Of a stretch of 64,000 nt of DNA, positions 1 to 9,389 are shown one piece after another. Under the pieces are notes generated by a model. The model worked only from the letters and a program-made list of their open reading frames with translations. It was not told where the DNA came from and did no database searches. Numbering within the stretch: position 1 is the first letter of the stretch; each line of letters begins with the position of its first letter. Location of the stretch: the IMG/VR virus record IMGVR_UViG_3300025117_000031, positions 62,001 to 126,000 of that record; one strand, 5' to 3'. Both the position numbers and the translations under genes were made by a program. This DNA is from a virus.

Positions 1-1416
1 TTTATTTTTTATAAAGTTACAATATAAGTTGGCATACTCTCTTAGAGCATTAATCTCTTCCGAAGTCGTCCACGGAGTATCAAAATTTCTATGATTGAGC
101 AAATTTTGACCCCAAAACTCTGGGCTAGATTTAATAAATCCCAAATTAGAAAATTGTTCGTACATATTTGAACCAACTACAGGCAAAGCTATTGCAAACT
201 GTGTCCAATCGGGTCTTAGAACATTGTTTATTGTTTCGATAGTTTTCTTCATTTCATCTAAAGTTTCATTTGGAAATCCAAAAATTATATTGATTGTAAC
301 AATTAAGCCCCGATTTTGGGAATAGCGAATTAATTTTTGTGCCTTTTCTAAACTAATTTTCTTTTTTATTGTTTGTTGTGTTTTTCGCTCGGTTGCCTCT
401 ACTGGGAAAGAGATAACTGCTGGTTTTGTATATTTAATTATATCGTCAATCATTTTTGTTGTAGTTGCATTTATATTTACTGCTTGGGAAAAAGAGGTTC
501 TAAGTTCTGGGATTTCTAGCTTTGAAATTGCAGATAAAAGTTCTTTTGTCCTTTTTTCTGTCGGCAGCGCCAAATCATCGAAAATACTCAAGTAATTGAT
601 ATTATATTTTTTGTATAGTTCTAATACTTCTTCTGTTATTTTTTCTGTTTTCCGTAATCTCATTTTTCTACCACTAATGTTATTAGCAGCGCAAAAAATA
701 CACTGGAAAGGACAGCCACGAGAGGTCAAAATCGTAGCAGCTTTAGTTTTACCCTCTGTTTGATTATTAAATCCGTCCCAAAAAAGTTGGGAACCATCGG
801 TATCTAAATAAAACTCGGTGTCAATTAAACCCCAATCCGGAAACGGTAAAGAATCTAAATCTTGAATTGGATTAGTACGAGAAAAAGTCTTATCTATTTT
901 GTCTGAAAAATGGATACCTTTTAAAGTCTCTAAGTATTCTTTTTTATTTAAATTAGTAATTAGGCTGTAAAAAGCTTCCTCACCCTCTCCTGCAATCACA
1001 TAATCAACATGTTTGTTTTTTAAAACCTCTTCTATTGCGTTTGTCGCAGTATGTCCTCCGACAACAACAGTTGTTGTTGGCCAAAGCTTTTTTAAAATCG
1101 GTAGCATTAGATTAAAAAATTCGTAAGAGGTTGTCATTGTTAGCGAAATGGCTAAAACATCTGGTTCTATTCCACAGGCGGTTGATACTGCAACTGAGGA
1201 AATTATTTCCTCTATCGGTTTGCTTTGTTTAAAGTTTGTTGCAAAATAATCTATACAACGTACAACGTTGGCACAGCCTTGCTTTTTTAAAAAAGAAGAA
1301 AGATATAAAATACCAAAGGGGAAAACTTTGATTAAACGATTTCTATCTTTTTGGTCTTGTAGTTTCTGAAGCGGGATACTTGGCAGATTAACAAAGAAAA
1401 CATTTAATTTTTTCAT
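1..1416 (-). CDS. B12-binding radical SAM protein (3' end outside window)
   Basis: The reading frame is open from the ATG at 1416 to the window edge (472 codons, no stop), so the C-terminus is missing. The N-terminal 150 or so residues look like a cobalamin-binding Rossmann domain: an LPSIPL start, then VVVGGHTATN and VIAGEGEEAF segments. A radical SAM core follows with the canonical CxxxCxxC cluster motif at residues 235, 239 and 242 (GCPFQCIFC). The family uses a [4Fe-4S] cluster and S-adenosylmethionine for radical chemistry, and B12-binding members often methylate unreactive carbons. Its start overlaps the stop of the upstream methyltransferase gene (ATGA), so it is the last visible member of the leftward glycan operon. 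A role in C-methylation or rearrangement of a sugar is inferred from context. The substrate is unknown. Confidence 0.87.
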   Translation of the reverse strand, partial: MKKLNVFFVNLPSIPLQKLQDQKDRNRLIKVFPFGILYLSSFLKKQGCANVVRCIDYFATNFKQSKPIEEIISSVAVSTACGIEPDVLAISLTMTTSYEFFNLMLPILKKLWPTTTVVVGGHTATNAIEEVLKNKHVDYVIAGEGEEAFYSLITNLNKKEYLETLKGIHFSDKIDKTFSRTNPIQDLDSLPFPDWGLIDTEFYLDTDGSQLFWDGFNNQTEGKTKAATILTSRGCPFQCIFCAANNISGRKMRLRKTEKITEEVLELYKKYNINYLSIFDDLALPTEKRTKELLSAISKLEIPELRTSFSQAVNINATTTKMIDDIIKYTKPAVISFPVEATERKTQQTIKKKISLEKAQKLIRYSQNRGLIVTINIIFGFPNETLDEMKKTIETINNVLRPDWTQFAIALPVVGSNMYEQFSNLGFIKSSPEFWGQNLLNHRNFDTPWTTSEEINALREYANLYCNFIKNK

Positions 1417-2486
1417 TTAATCCTCTTTAGTTCGTTTTTTTCTATTTGTAGCAATACACAACTAAAATCTTTCCAGTGCTTTTGTAATCTATTTACCATT
1501 TCTTGGTTGTAGCTTCCGCCAATAAAAACAAGGTAATCAACTTCGTGTAAAGGTGTTGTTAAAAACTGCTCAAAAGAAACAATAGGAATATTCGTTACTG
1601 GTGTATGATTTCCTTGTTTAGAGGGTGCATCGTCTATGACACAAACGATTTTGTTTTTTTCCTCTTCTGGTAAGAAGGAGAGAAAAGAAAACGATTGATG
1701 TCCCGCACCATAAACTGCCACTTTCGTATTAGTATATTTGGTTTTTTCTTTAAAGGAATCAATGAATTTTTCTTTTTCTTGTTCGAACTCTTCCTGCAAA
1801 GAAACAGTCTTGTTTTTTTTCACAATAAAGGAGAGAACATAGCCATCTTTTATAACACTTTTTTCTAAAACATCCCATCCGTGTAACTTTAGTAAATAAC
1901 TAAACGTTTCTTTGGTAAAATAAAATATATGTTCATTCATAAATTCAGAATACAATTTGTTTTTTAAAATCATGTCAAAATTTGGAACTTCTATAATCCC
2001 AACAGCTTCCTCTGATACAACCTCCGTGATAGAAGATAAAAATTCTCCGGGCTCTGGGACATGTTCCAGATAATTTAAAATAACAAAACAATCATAATTA
2101 TCTTCTAAAGGGTCTTCAAAAAAACCATCAACGTAGTTGTATTTTTTAAACCCAGCAGACTCGCAAACTTCTTTATTTAATCCTCGTCCTATGTCAAAGA
2201 TGGAATCTTTAACTCCATACTTTTCTTTTATTTTCTTCAGTTGCTCAACTCTATATTTTTTGTTTTCTTCTGACAACATCCCAGAAGAAATCGCCTTGTC
2301 CCAATAAGAAACCAATCTATAATGTCTTAGTTGAACGGTTTTGCATTCTTCGCATTGATAAACTTCTAACTCCACCTCACTTCCGGCCGAGCGTTCAGAC
2401 AAATTTTGTACTTGAAGAGGCGAATTTTTAATTGTTAAAATTGGATTAGAAAAATTGTTAGTATAACATATTCCACAAAGCCACAT
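1413..2486 (-). CDS. Sugar C-methyltransferase-like SAM-dependent methyltransferase
   Basis: 357 residues in the three-part layout of deoxysugar C-methyltransferases (TylC3/NovU-type). The N-terminus has a zinc-binding pair, CGIC at residues 4-7 and CEEC near residues 45-48. A class I methyltransferase core follows (DIGRG, then a DCFVILNYLEHVPEP motif IV-like segment). The C-terminal domain opens with a glycine-rich YGAGHQSFSFL segment and contains CVIDD, as in the Methyltransf_14 domain. Known relatives C-methylate NDP-4-keto sugars. The start is the ATG at 2486, preceded by AGGAA. Its stop overlaps the radical SAM start. The zinc ligands and the glycine-rich C-terminal segment are visible; the exact sugar substrate is inferred only. 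Confidence 0.82.
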   Translation of the reverse strand: MWLCGICYTNNFSNPILTIKNSPLQVQNLSERSAGSEVELEVYQCEECKTVQLRHYRLVSYWDKAISSGMLSEENKKYRVEQLKKIKEKYGVKDSIFDIGRGLNKEVCESAGFKKYNYVDGFFEDPLEDNYDCFVILNYLEHVPEPGEFLSSITEVVSEEAVGIIEVPNFDMILKNKLYSEFMNEHIFYFTKETFSYLLKLHGWDVLEKSVIKDGYVLSFIVKKNKTVSLQEEFEQEKEKFIDSFKEKTKYTNTKVAVYGAGHQSFSFLSFLPEEEKNKIVCVIDDAPSKQGNHTPVTNIPIVSFEQFLTTPLHEVDYLVFIGGSYNQEMVNRLQKHWKDFSCVLLQIEKNELKRIK

Positions 2487-2494
2487 CGTTTTTC

Positions 2495-3325
2495 CTAGTA
2501 TTCAAATAAGCTTAAATCGAGCTTATTATATAGTTTGTAATAATCAATTAGCACCCAAATTCCAAAAGAAAGCGGAGCAAATTTAAACTGACCAAATTCT
2601 TTCGTAAAGAGAGTATTGTCGCCACAATAAGAAGAAGGAACGCAAGCTTTTCGCTCTGTTGGAGAGGCTATTGGAACTCCTGTCATCAGAGATATCTCTT
2701 TGGCGACATCTGCATAATACCACAGCTCTCCAGAACATAAATCATATGTTTTATTTTCTAATTTCGGCAACAACATTAAATCTACCATTTTACACAAATC
2801 ATAGATATGAAGGAAGTCGGATACTCTATTTTCTGGGATTACAAGAGGCTGTCCTAACGCCGCTTTAGCGCACAAATTGTTTACTATTCTATATCTCCAA
2901 TCAGCGCCAGGCCCATAAACACTATATATTCTTAAGTTAAAGATATTGTCGTATTTTTGGTTGATTAAACGATTCATTTCTCTCTTAGATTCTGCATAGT
3001 TATTGGCCACAAAAGTTTCAGCCCCAGACCCAAAATAAAACATTTTAGAAAAAAGATGATTGTTTTCTGCTAAATTATTGAACATCTGCATGTTGTTTAC
3101 ATACACTTTATTCGGATCGTTTTTTGAGAATCTTGGTGCAGCATCATAATTCGCACAGTGTATAACAACATCATAATCGCGATTTTTTAGTAAGTTTGTA
3201 ACTCTGTCTTTATTCAGAAGGTCTAAACTCAAATGATTAAAAGCATCTACTTCGTGTTTGTGTCTTAAATATCCATAAAGGGCGCCTCCAATAAATCCAC
3301 CCCCTCCTGTAATTAATATCTTCAT
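2495..3325 (-). CDS. NAD(P)-dependent epimerase/dehydratase (SDR family)
   Basis: 276 residues, typical of a short extended SDR. The Rossmann motif GGGGFIGG lies at residues 7-14. An SGAETF segment supplies the catalytic Ser region, and YAESK supplies the catalytic Tyr and Lys. The sequence ends with a short substrate-binding domain. These enzymes epimerise, dehydrate or reduce nucleotide-activated sugars in the cytoplasm. The gene starts at the ATG at 3325 in an ATGA overlap with the ThDP enzyme upstream and lies 8 bases from the methyltransferase. It belongs to the same leftward sugar operon. The specific reaction cannot be assigned from sequence. Confidence 0.87.
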   Translation of the reverse strand: MKILITGGGGFIGGALYGYLRHKHEVDAFNHLSLDLLNKDRVTNLLKNRDYDVVIHCANYDAAPRFSKNDPNKVYVNNMQMFNNLAENNHLFSKMFYFGSGAETFVANNYAESKREMNRLINQKYDNIFNLRIYSVYGPGADWRYRIVNNLCAKAALGQPLVIPENRVSDFLHIYDLCKMVDLMLLPKLENKTYDLCSGELWYYADVAKEISLMTGVPIASPTERKACVPSSYCGDNTLFTKEFGQFKFAPLSFGIWVLIDYYKLYNKLDLSLFEY

Positions 3326-5073
3326 TCCATTACCTTTTTCAGTTCATCTTCTGGAATTGATGGGTACAAATCTTCCATCGGCTTAGAAGCGAAAGAACCG
3401 TCTTCTAGTTGATAGGTCTGAGTTCGATGAATAACTTCTGTCTTCTTGGGAAGAAGAATCTCAATAATTTCTGGTTGTTGTAACTCAAAAATGTCCCTCC
3501 AAGGAATTCCATTTTCGAACAGATCAGAAGAAAAACATCTAGTTTTAATGCCAAAGCTTTGTGCAATTTTTTGTATCGAAGGCAGAGTTAAACCAGAACC
3601 ATAGTCTGACCCGACGTAAGTTCCTTTGAAGAATTTGTCTTGAGTGTTTCGTATAGAGCCATAGCCGTCGTTATTTAAAACAAAGATTTTAATAGGTAAA
3701 TTAAATCTTTTAATTACTTCAAGTTCCTGTACGTTCATTGGGAAACTTCCGTCTCCGTCGATGCAAATAACAGGTTTTTGCTGTCCAGCGAAATAAGCTC
3801 CTATTGCTTGAGGAATAGCAAATCCCATAGAACCAAGACCTGGGCTATTAATGATTCTTTGTTCTTTCTTTACTTTCCAAGTCTGAAGAGTTAATTCTGC
3901 AGCGGCACCGGAAGAACCAGGAACAATAATTGCGTCTTCTGGAGCATTATTCGTTAATCCAATAAGGAAGTCATAAATTGGAATTCCTTTTGACTCTTTT
4001 TCAAGAGAATATTTTTCCTTTATTTCTTTGGTCTTTGTTCTCCACGCAGAATGGTGTCTAGGAGGAAAAGTCTCATCTCCTATTTGGTGAGTAAAACAAA
4101 TATATTCGTTAACAAAATCTTCTGCAGACATATTAATTTTAAATCTTGTGCTATGTTTATTCAGTTCGTTGGGGTCTATATCAACAACAAATTTAACAGC
4201 TTTTGGAGCGAAATTATCTAAATTAAAAGCAGTTTGCCCACAATCTAATCTAGCTCCAATTGACAAAACAAAGTCGGCCTGCTGTTGAATGATGTTTGCT
4301 GCTCTTTGTCCAACCATTCCAGGACGACCAACAAAATAGTAGTTATCTTCATCAATTAAATCTGCTGCTCTCCAAGTTGTTAATACAGGGATTTTAAGGT
4401 TGTTAATGATTTGATATAAAACTTCTCTATTACAATCTTTTGCCCCTGCGCCGAGAAGAAGAATTGGTTTTTTTGATTTTTCAAAAGCATCGGTTATTTC
4501 TGTAAAATCGCACGAAATATAATATTTGTTTGTCTTAACTTCTTTAACCGTATCAACGAATTCAGAAGCCTGAACATCTAAGGGAATTTCAATCCAAACT
4601 GGTCCCTTCCGCCCAGTTGTTGCAATCTCTAATGCTTTATCCATTTCATAAACGATATCGTCTGGATTCATAACGGTAACAGCATATTTAGTTATGCTTT
4701 TAACAATTTCTGGTAGATTTAGTTCTTGAAATCCGCGTTGACGTACACCGGATTCCAACACCATATCTTTTCTTTGTACTTGACCAGAAATAATCATTAA
4801 TGGAACAGAATCTAACCAAGCAGAAGCAACCGCAGTAATTGCATTTGTTCCGCCTGGACCAGTTGTTACAATTGCTGCGCCCAAGTAGTTGTTGTATTGT
4901 GCATATGCTTCGGCCGCGATGGCTGCACCTTGTTCATGTAACATAGAAATATAACCAAGACCAGAATTATTTAAAGAATTCATCAAATGAATGCAGCCGC
5001 CACCTGCTAAAGTGAAAACAGTGCGTACACCATGAAAGTTTAAAAATTCAACAACATAATCAGAGACTTTCAT
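3322..5073 (-). CDS. Thiamine-diphosphate enzyme, acetolactate-synthase-like
   Basis: 583 residues from the ATG at 5073, which overlaps the preceding gene as ATGA; a TTG 12 bases upstream is a less likely start. The full three-domain ThDP layout is visible. The N-terminal PYR domain has the catalytic Glu in MLHEQGAAIAAEAYAQ (about residue 47). A central Rossmann-like domain includes LLLGAGAKD. The C-terminal PP domain carries the ThDP/Mg motif beginning GDGSFPMN and ending in NND. Family members make acetohydroxyacids, but copies in polysaccharide clusters (for example YerE of yersiniose synthesis) attach a two-carbon branch to a keto sugar. Placement between an epimerase and a NeuB-like gene favours a sugar-branching role over amino-acid synthesis; that is inference. 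Confidence 0.85.
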   Translation of the reverse strand: MKVSDYVVEFLNFHGVRTVFTLAGGGCIHLMNSLNNSGLGYISMLHEQGAAIAAEAYAQYNNYLGAAIVTTGPGGTNAITAVASAWLDSVPLMIISGQVQRKDMVLESGVRQRGFQELNLPEIVKSITKYAVTVMNPDDIVYEMDKALEIATTGRKGPVWIEIPLDVQASEFVDTVKEVKTNKYYISCDFTEITDAFEKSKKPILLLGAGAKDCNREVLYQIINNLKIPVLTTWRAADLIDEDNYYFVGRPGMVGQRAANIIQQQADFVLSIGARLDCGQTAFNLDNFAPKAVKFVVDIDPNELNKHSTRFKINMSAEDFVNEYICFTHQIGDETFPPRHHSAWRTKTKEIKEKYSLEKESKGIPIYDFLIGLTNNAPEDAIIVPGSSGAAAELTLQTWKVKKEQRIINSPGLGSMGFAIPQAIGAYFAGQQKPVICIDGDGSFPMNVQELEVIKRFNLPIKIFVLNNDGYGSIRNTQDKFFKGTYVGSDYGSGLTLPSIQKIAQSFGIKTRCFSSDLFENGIPWRDIFELQQPEIIEILLPKKTEVIHRTQTYQLEDGSFASKPMEDLYPSIPEDELKKVME

Positions 5074-6572
5074 GCATTTCTCCAATATCCAATATAGGTT
5101 TTTCTATATTTATTGTTTTGAATATTATCTTGAGAATAATAAGAATCCTCTTTGATGTGAGTCGTGGACAATTCTTCTACAACGCAGCCTTTAGGTCCAG
5201 CGACAAACCAGTGCTTAGTATTCGGCTCAATAGTAATCATGTCGCCAACGGATAAACTGTGATTTACATTATCTAGATAAACTCGCAACTCGCCATATAA
5301 AACAAAGAAAGTTTCTTTTTTAACCTTATGAGTATGCTCAGGATGAAGCTGATTTGGTAAGCTTATTAAGTATTTTTTGCAGTATGTATCGTTAATTGCT
5401 GTAAGCATAGACAAACCGTAAGCTTCGAAATTCTCCATTCCGCCATGATGGGAAAGCTCTAGAGCTGCATCTGGAGGAACAACAATATGAGAAGCGAGAA
5501 CCAAATCTCTGATTTTTCTTACGGATGTAAGTATTTGTTCTCTTTCATCTTTATATTCTATATCAGAAAAAAGCAAAGGGGCATTTTTTAAAATAGTTCC
5601 TTTTGTAATTATAGAAGCATACTTTGACATGTCGTTTGCTAAAACTTGGTCTTCCATGTTGGGAAAAGCGTAAAAAACATCATTTCTTGTAATCTTATCC
5701 CCAGCTAAGACATCTCTTTTTAAATAAGCACCCCTCTTAAATGTTCTTAAATCTTTTTGTTCTTTTTCGGAATAAACTCGATTCTTAGAGCCTAAAGAAG
5801 TTTCTGTTTTTGCTGCATTGGTTAACCACCAAGCAATTTGCTGTGGAGTTGAAGAATAAGAATTTGGTAACGATACATATTCTGTTGGCAAAGCAACGTG
5901 TCTCTCGAAGATAGATGCTCCAAGCGCCATAGCAATTGATACAGGAAGAAGATTTTCTGGCTCTTCGTGTGTTGAAAATCCAATTCTTGTAGAATATCTT
6001 TTCTTTAATTCTGAAATTTGATTAAGCTGTAAATCGTTATTAGACGTTGGGTAAGAGCCAACACAATGCATAAGAGACAATTCTTTGCTTCTGTTGGAAA
6101 AGAATGTAAACACCTTATGAATATCTTCGTAGGAAGAGCCAGCCGTTGAAGCAACAATAGGAATGTTTTTTTCTGCTATTGTATTTAACAAAGGCCAATC
6201 TGTCAAAGAACAGCTCGCTATCTTGATATAATCAAACTTCATTTTTTCTATTATATCAACAGAGGCTTCATCAAAGGCGGTACAAATTGTTTTAAACCCG
6301 TGATTTTCTGCTCTTTCTTTCATGTTTCGGAAAGCAGCTTCGGGAAGAAAAGTTTCGTTAAATCTGTTAACATACTTAATATCATTACGGTTTTTATATT
6401 CTGGATGAATAAAAGTCTCAGGGTCTCTCATCTGAAACTTAAAGGCAAAATCAAATTGAGGAAACTGCTTTATGCAAAAAGCGAATGCATCTATTATATC
6501 ATAGCCGTGGCTTACAATGCCCTGATGGTTATTCGCCATTTCAAATATAAACAGTTTTCTTACATCTTCCAT
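5070..6572 (-). CDS. NeuB-like nonulosonate synthase with SAF and C-terminal cupin domains
   Basis: 500 residues from the ATG at 6572, which has GGAG a few bases upstream; a TTG 12 bases earlier is unlikely. The N-terminal TIM-barrel begins FIFEMANNHQG, the classic NeuB/PseI/LegI start, and contains IKIASC and IGFSTHE. NeuB enzymes condense phosphoenolpyruvate with an acylamino-hexose to make nine-carbon acids. A SAF/antifreeze-like segment follows (GAYLKRDVLAGDKITRNDV). The last 110 or so residues form a cupin with metal-binding histidines (HPEHTHKV, then KHWFV). The cupin fusion suggests extra isomerase or binding activity. It is translationally coupled to the ThDP gene. Which nonulosonic acid is made is not shown. 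Confidence 0.86.
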   Translation of the reverse strand: MEDVRKLFIFEMANNHQGIVSHGYDIIDAFAFCIKQFPQFDFAFKFQMRDPETFIHPEYKNRNDIKYVNRFNETFLPEAAFRNMKERAENHGFKTICTAFDEASVDIIEKMKFDYIKIASCSLTDWPLLNTIAEKNIPIVASTAGSSYEDIHKVFTFFSNRSKELSLMHCVGSYPTSNNDLQLNQISELKKRYSTRIGFSTHEEPENLLPVSIAMALGASIFERHVALPTEYVSLPNSYSSTPQQIAWWLTNAAKTETSLGSKNRVYSEKEQKDLRTFKRGAYLKRDVLAGDKITRNDVFYAFPNMEDQVLANDMSKYASIITKGTILKNAPLLFSDIEYKDEREQILTSVRKIRDLVLASHIVVPPDAALELSHHGGMENFEAYGLSMLTAINDTYCKKYLISLPNQLHPEHTHKVKKETFFVLYGELRVYLDNVNHSLSVGDMITIEPNTKHWFVAGPKGCVVEELSTTHIKEDSYYSQDNIQNNKYRKTYIGYWRNA

Positions 6573-7291
6573 TTTGTTCTCCAATAGTTTTGGATAATTG
6601 CATCGTAATTAATACCATATTTCCTAATTTTCCATGACGCTTGTTCTGGGTGCCATCTGTAAAAATAACCTAAAAAATCTTGGCAAGGATAAATAAAAAC
6701 ATTGTTATCTGTAAACTTCCCCCACATATCATAATCACCTGCCCCAACATCTTGTAATTTATTAAAATCGTGAGCTTCTCGATTAGTCATTAGCGGCCAA
6801 AGACTTTTGTGATATACAACAGTGGGATTATTCACTGGAGAGCCAATAAGGAATTTTCTTTTAAAGTCTTCTATGTTTTGATAAGAATGTATCATAAAAG
6901 AATGACCGCTACCCTCCACATTAACAGATTGCATTGGGCTTTGCAAACACTTTATAGAGGGGTTTTTATCCAAGAGAAAAGAAATATTTTCTATATATTC
7001 CGAACTAACATAATCATCCGAACTGACAAAAGTAATAAAATCTGTATCAGAATTTTCAAAGGAATAAATAAGGGCTTCCATATATCCGTTGGGGTATATG
7101 TTTGGCAGGCTCACTACTTCCAGCCTGGAGTCCTTTAAGGTTTTTAAATATTCGTAAGTTCCATCTGTACTTTCGTTGTCGGCAGCTAAGATTTTTAAGT
7201 TATCATACTCTTGAGCTAAGATCGACTCAACACATTGTTTTATCCACTTAATAGAGTTAAAACTTGGAATTACGGCTGTTATTGAGTTCAT
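6560..7291 (-). CDS. Family 2 glycosyltransferase
   Basis: 243 residues from the ATG at 7291, which overlaps the preceding stop as ATGA and has AAGGA upstream. The GT-A fold is clear. The N-terminus reads ITAVIPSFNS, the nucleotide-binding DNESTDGT follows, and the DxD-like metal site is in FVSSDDYVS. Near the C-terminus GAGDYDMWGKF resembles the acceptor and catalytic-base region. GT2 enzymes transfer sugars from nucleotide donors with inversion. In this operon it probably adds one residue of the glycan. It overlaps the NeuB-like gene by 13 bases. Donor and acceptor are unknown. Confidence 0.88.
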   Translation of the reverse strand: MNSITAVIPSFNSIKWIKQCVESILAQEYDNLKILAADNESTDGTYEYLKTLKDSRLEVVSLPNIYPNGYMEALIYSFENSDTDFITFVSSDDYVSSEYIENISFLLDKNPSIKCLQSPMQSVNVEGSGHSFMIHSYQNIEDFKRKFLIGSPVNNPTVVYHKSLWPLMTNREAHDFNKLQDVGAGDYDMWGKFTDNNVFIYPCQDFLGYFYRWHPEQASWKIRKYGINYDAIIQNYWRTKWKM

Positions 7292-7581
7292 TTCCAATCC
7301 TTTACGTTAATCGCCTTATCGTCAATAAAAACATCGTAATAGGGTTTATTAAACTTTAGCTTCGTATACTTCACTCCCCAATATTTTAGTTGATTTTTTG
7401 TAACCTCTTGCCAGTTAATTCCCGTTAAAACTCCTCTAGATGTCCAAAAAACAATAGTGTTTCCTTCTTCGTACAGTTTGTTGACTTTTTTTATGTTTGT
7501 CTTTATCGGAGAGCTTTTGCTGTAGTCCCCGTTTTTGGGAGATTTGCATATTGTTTTGTCAATATCTATATAGATTATCAT
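7288..7581 (-). CDS. Small HAD-like phosphatase-type protein
   Basis: 97 residues if translation starts at the ATG at 7581, which forms an ATGA overlap with the preceding gene; a 106-residue form beginning upstream is possible but less likely. The HAD nucleophile motif is at the start (YIDIDKTIC, DxDxT). Motif II appears as FWTSRG, and the later acidic motif as YYDVFIDDKA. The protein is much shorter than full HAD phosphatases because it has no cap domain. Similar proteins occur in capsule and lipopolysaccharide clusters. A sugar-phosphate phosphatase role is inferred from motifs and neighbours. Confidence 0.78.
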   Translation of the reverse strand: MIIYIDIDKTICKSPKNGDYSKSSPIKTNIKKVNKLYEEGNTIVFWTSRGVLTGINWQEVTKNQLKYWGVKYTKLKFNKPYYDVFIDDKAINVKDWK

Positions 7582-8474
7582 AATGATAAAAACTTCTTTA
7601 CACGGCAAGTGTAAGTATGATTTTCTAGAACATTCTTTTTATTTTCTTGTTTGATTTCAAGCAGATTGGAGTCTGACATAAAACAATACTCTCTTGCATA
7701 GTCAATTAGCTGTTCCGTATTCCTAGAGGTTTTCACATCAGGGAAGAGACGTATAAGTTGTTTAATAGAATCACTTATCAATATTCCGTTAGCCCCAAGA
7801 GATTTAAAAGTTCTTTCATTTGTGTCAAATCCTAAAACTCTCTGATAAGCATCATGAACATTCAAAGCTACTTTGGAAGATTGTAATATGTAGTTTTCAT
7901 CATAGTTAGGAATATTTTGACCAATAAAAATACCACATCTAAGACCAGAGCTTTCAAATCTCTGCTTAACCTCTTTTAAAATATGCCTTTTTTCATCAAA
8001 GCCATTATTTGCCCATCCTCCAACAAAACAAACATCTAAATTATATTCTTCAACATCTAAACTTCGATAATTGATGTTATCAAAGGCTAGTGGAACTGTG
8101 TGTAATGGACTTCCCCAATTTCCATGGTAACTAAAATCGTCTCCGAAGCTCCATTTTACTAAATTTGGTAAATCTTTAATTTTATTAATTAAATCGACAG
8201 AGCAGGCAGAAATAAAATTAGGATGTCTTCCCCATGGCATATAAAAAGAAACAGGTTGTACAAAAAGAAAAGTCTTTCTGGAATTTTCTAAAGTACAAAT
8301 TGCAGATTCTTTCACATCTCCGTCTACAGCCATTAGATAATAATCTTTATCTTTTATGTCTTCGAGATTTTTGTATAAGCAAACCTCATAGCCCAAAGAT
8401 TTCCAAGCATTAGCATATCCTTCATAGATCCACAGTCCTGCACCAAGAGTAGGAACTTTAATATACACCTTCAT
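7578..8474 (-). CDS. CgeB-like glycosyltransferase (GT-B fold)
   Basis: 298 residues. The N-terminal half is Rossmann-like (KVPTLGAGLWIYEGYANAWK). The C-terminal half contains the CgeB/GT1-like signature: VALNVHDAY, then NERTFKSLGANGILISD, where a donor-binding Glu and a small-residue loop are expected. These match the C-terminal glycosyltransferase domain found in spore-coat CgeB and many phage and capsule clusters. It lies two bases from the next gene upstream and overlaps the HAD gene downstream. It is likely a glycan-building transferase; donor and acceptor are unknown. Confidence 0.75.
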   Translation of the reverse strand: MKVYIKVPTLGAGLWIYEGYANAWKSLGYEVCLYKNLEDIKDKDYYLMAVDGDVKESAICTLENSRKTFLFVQPVSFYMPWGRHPNFISACSVDLINKIKDLPNLVKWSFGDDFSYHGNWGSPLHTVPLAFDNINYRSLDVEEYNLDVCFVGGWANNGFDEKRHILKEVKQRFESSGLRCGIFIGQNIPNYDENYILQSSKVALNVHDAYQRVLGFDTNERTFKSLGANGILISDSIKQLIRLFPDVKTSRNTEQLIDYAREYCFMSDSNLLEIKQENKKNVLENHTYTCRVKKFLSL

Positions 8475-9389
8475 TTAAATTCTTTCTATCTGTCTCAAGA
8501 GAGACTTTAATCGAATTGTCGATTCGTGTTCTTTCATAAACCGTTGTTGTCCTGCAGTAGATATTTCTTTTATAAGTGATGGATTTTTCCCAAGAAAACT
8601 GATTTTATCGAATAGTTCTTCTTCCGTCTTAAATGTAAGTATTTCCTTTTCCAAATCATAAAGTTCTTCCAATCCAGGAGTGTATTCTGTTAATAGCAAA
8701 CTGCCAACAGCCGGAACCTCCATCATTCGAAGTTTCATTTGAGTCTTTTTAAGCGGATCGTTTTCGTTTATAGAGAAATTCAATCCACAAGCTGAAGAAG
8801 AATAAAAAAACATCATATCTTCGTAAGTTGTTCCATATATAACATTGAAATTAATTGATTTTTCTTGTAATTTTCTAAAGAAATTATCTCGTTGCTGGTT
8901 GATGTGGCCACAAAACCCTAAGAATCTTTCTTTCTTACATCTAACGCTAAAATCTGAACTTGTGTGCCACAGTCCTAAAAGAATGTTGTCATAGCCTAAA
9001 TCTTTATATTTCTGCACATATGAAGGTTCTGGAGTAGAACAACAAGTAAATTTCCAGCATTGACGAGAAGAAAAAGAATCAAATCTCCAAGTATCGTCAC
9101 AAAACCAATTGAAGGTTTTTATTTTACCTTGTATTGTAATGAACTCAATGGTTTCTAATTGTTCATATGGAGTAACAGAAAGATCTCCAGTAATACAAGA
9201 AAAAATTAAGTCTGGTTTAAATTCATCAACAACCTTTTCTAAGCTTTTCTCTTCTGGGTCAACAGTATCATAAAAATACACTTCGTGACCAAGCTTCAAA
9301 AGAGGGATGTAAGTGCTATAATACCCTGAATCTAATCTAATTAGGTTTCCTCTTCTGAGATATTTATTCGTTGCTAACAATATCTTCAT
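8475..9389 (-). CDS. CgeB-like glycosyltransferase (GT-B fold)
   Basis: 304 residues starting MKILLATNKYL. The first half is a nucleotide-fold domain with HEVYFYD and KPDLIFSCITGD. The second half contains CGLNFSINEND and MRMMEVPAVGSLLLTEY, followed by YDLEKEILTF, the typical CgeB C-terminal order in which a conserved Glu binds the donor. It resembles its downstream neighbour in plan but is not a close copy. Stop and start codons of adjacent genes touch or overlap by a base, showing one operon. Function is inferred from fold motifs. Confidence 0.77.
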   Translation of the reverse strand: MKILLATNKYLRRGNLIRLDSGYYSTYIPLLKLGHEVYFYDTVDPEEKSLEKVVDEFKPDLIFSCITGDLSVTPYEQLETIEFITIQGKIKTFNWFCDDTWRFDSFSSRQCWKFTCCSTPEPSYVQKYKDLGYDNILLGLWHTSSDFSVRCKKERFLGFCGHINQQRDNFFRKLQEKSINFNVIYGTTYEDMMFFYSSSACGLNFSINENDPLKKTQMKLRMMEVPAVGSLLLTEYTPGLEELYDLEKEILTFKTEEELFDKISFLGKNPSLIKEISTAGQQRFMKEHESTIRLKSLLRQIERI

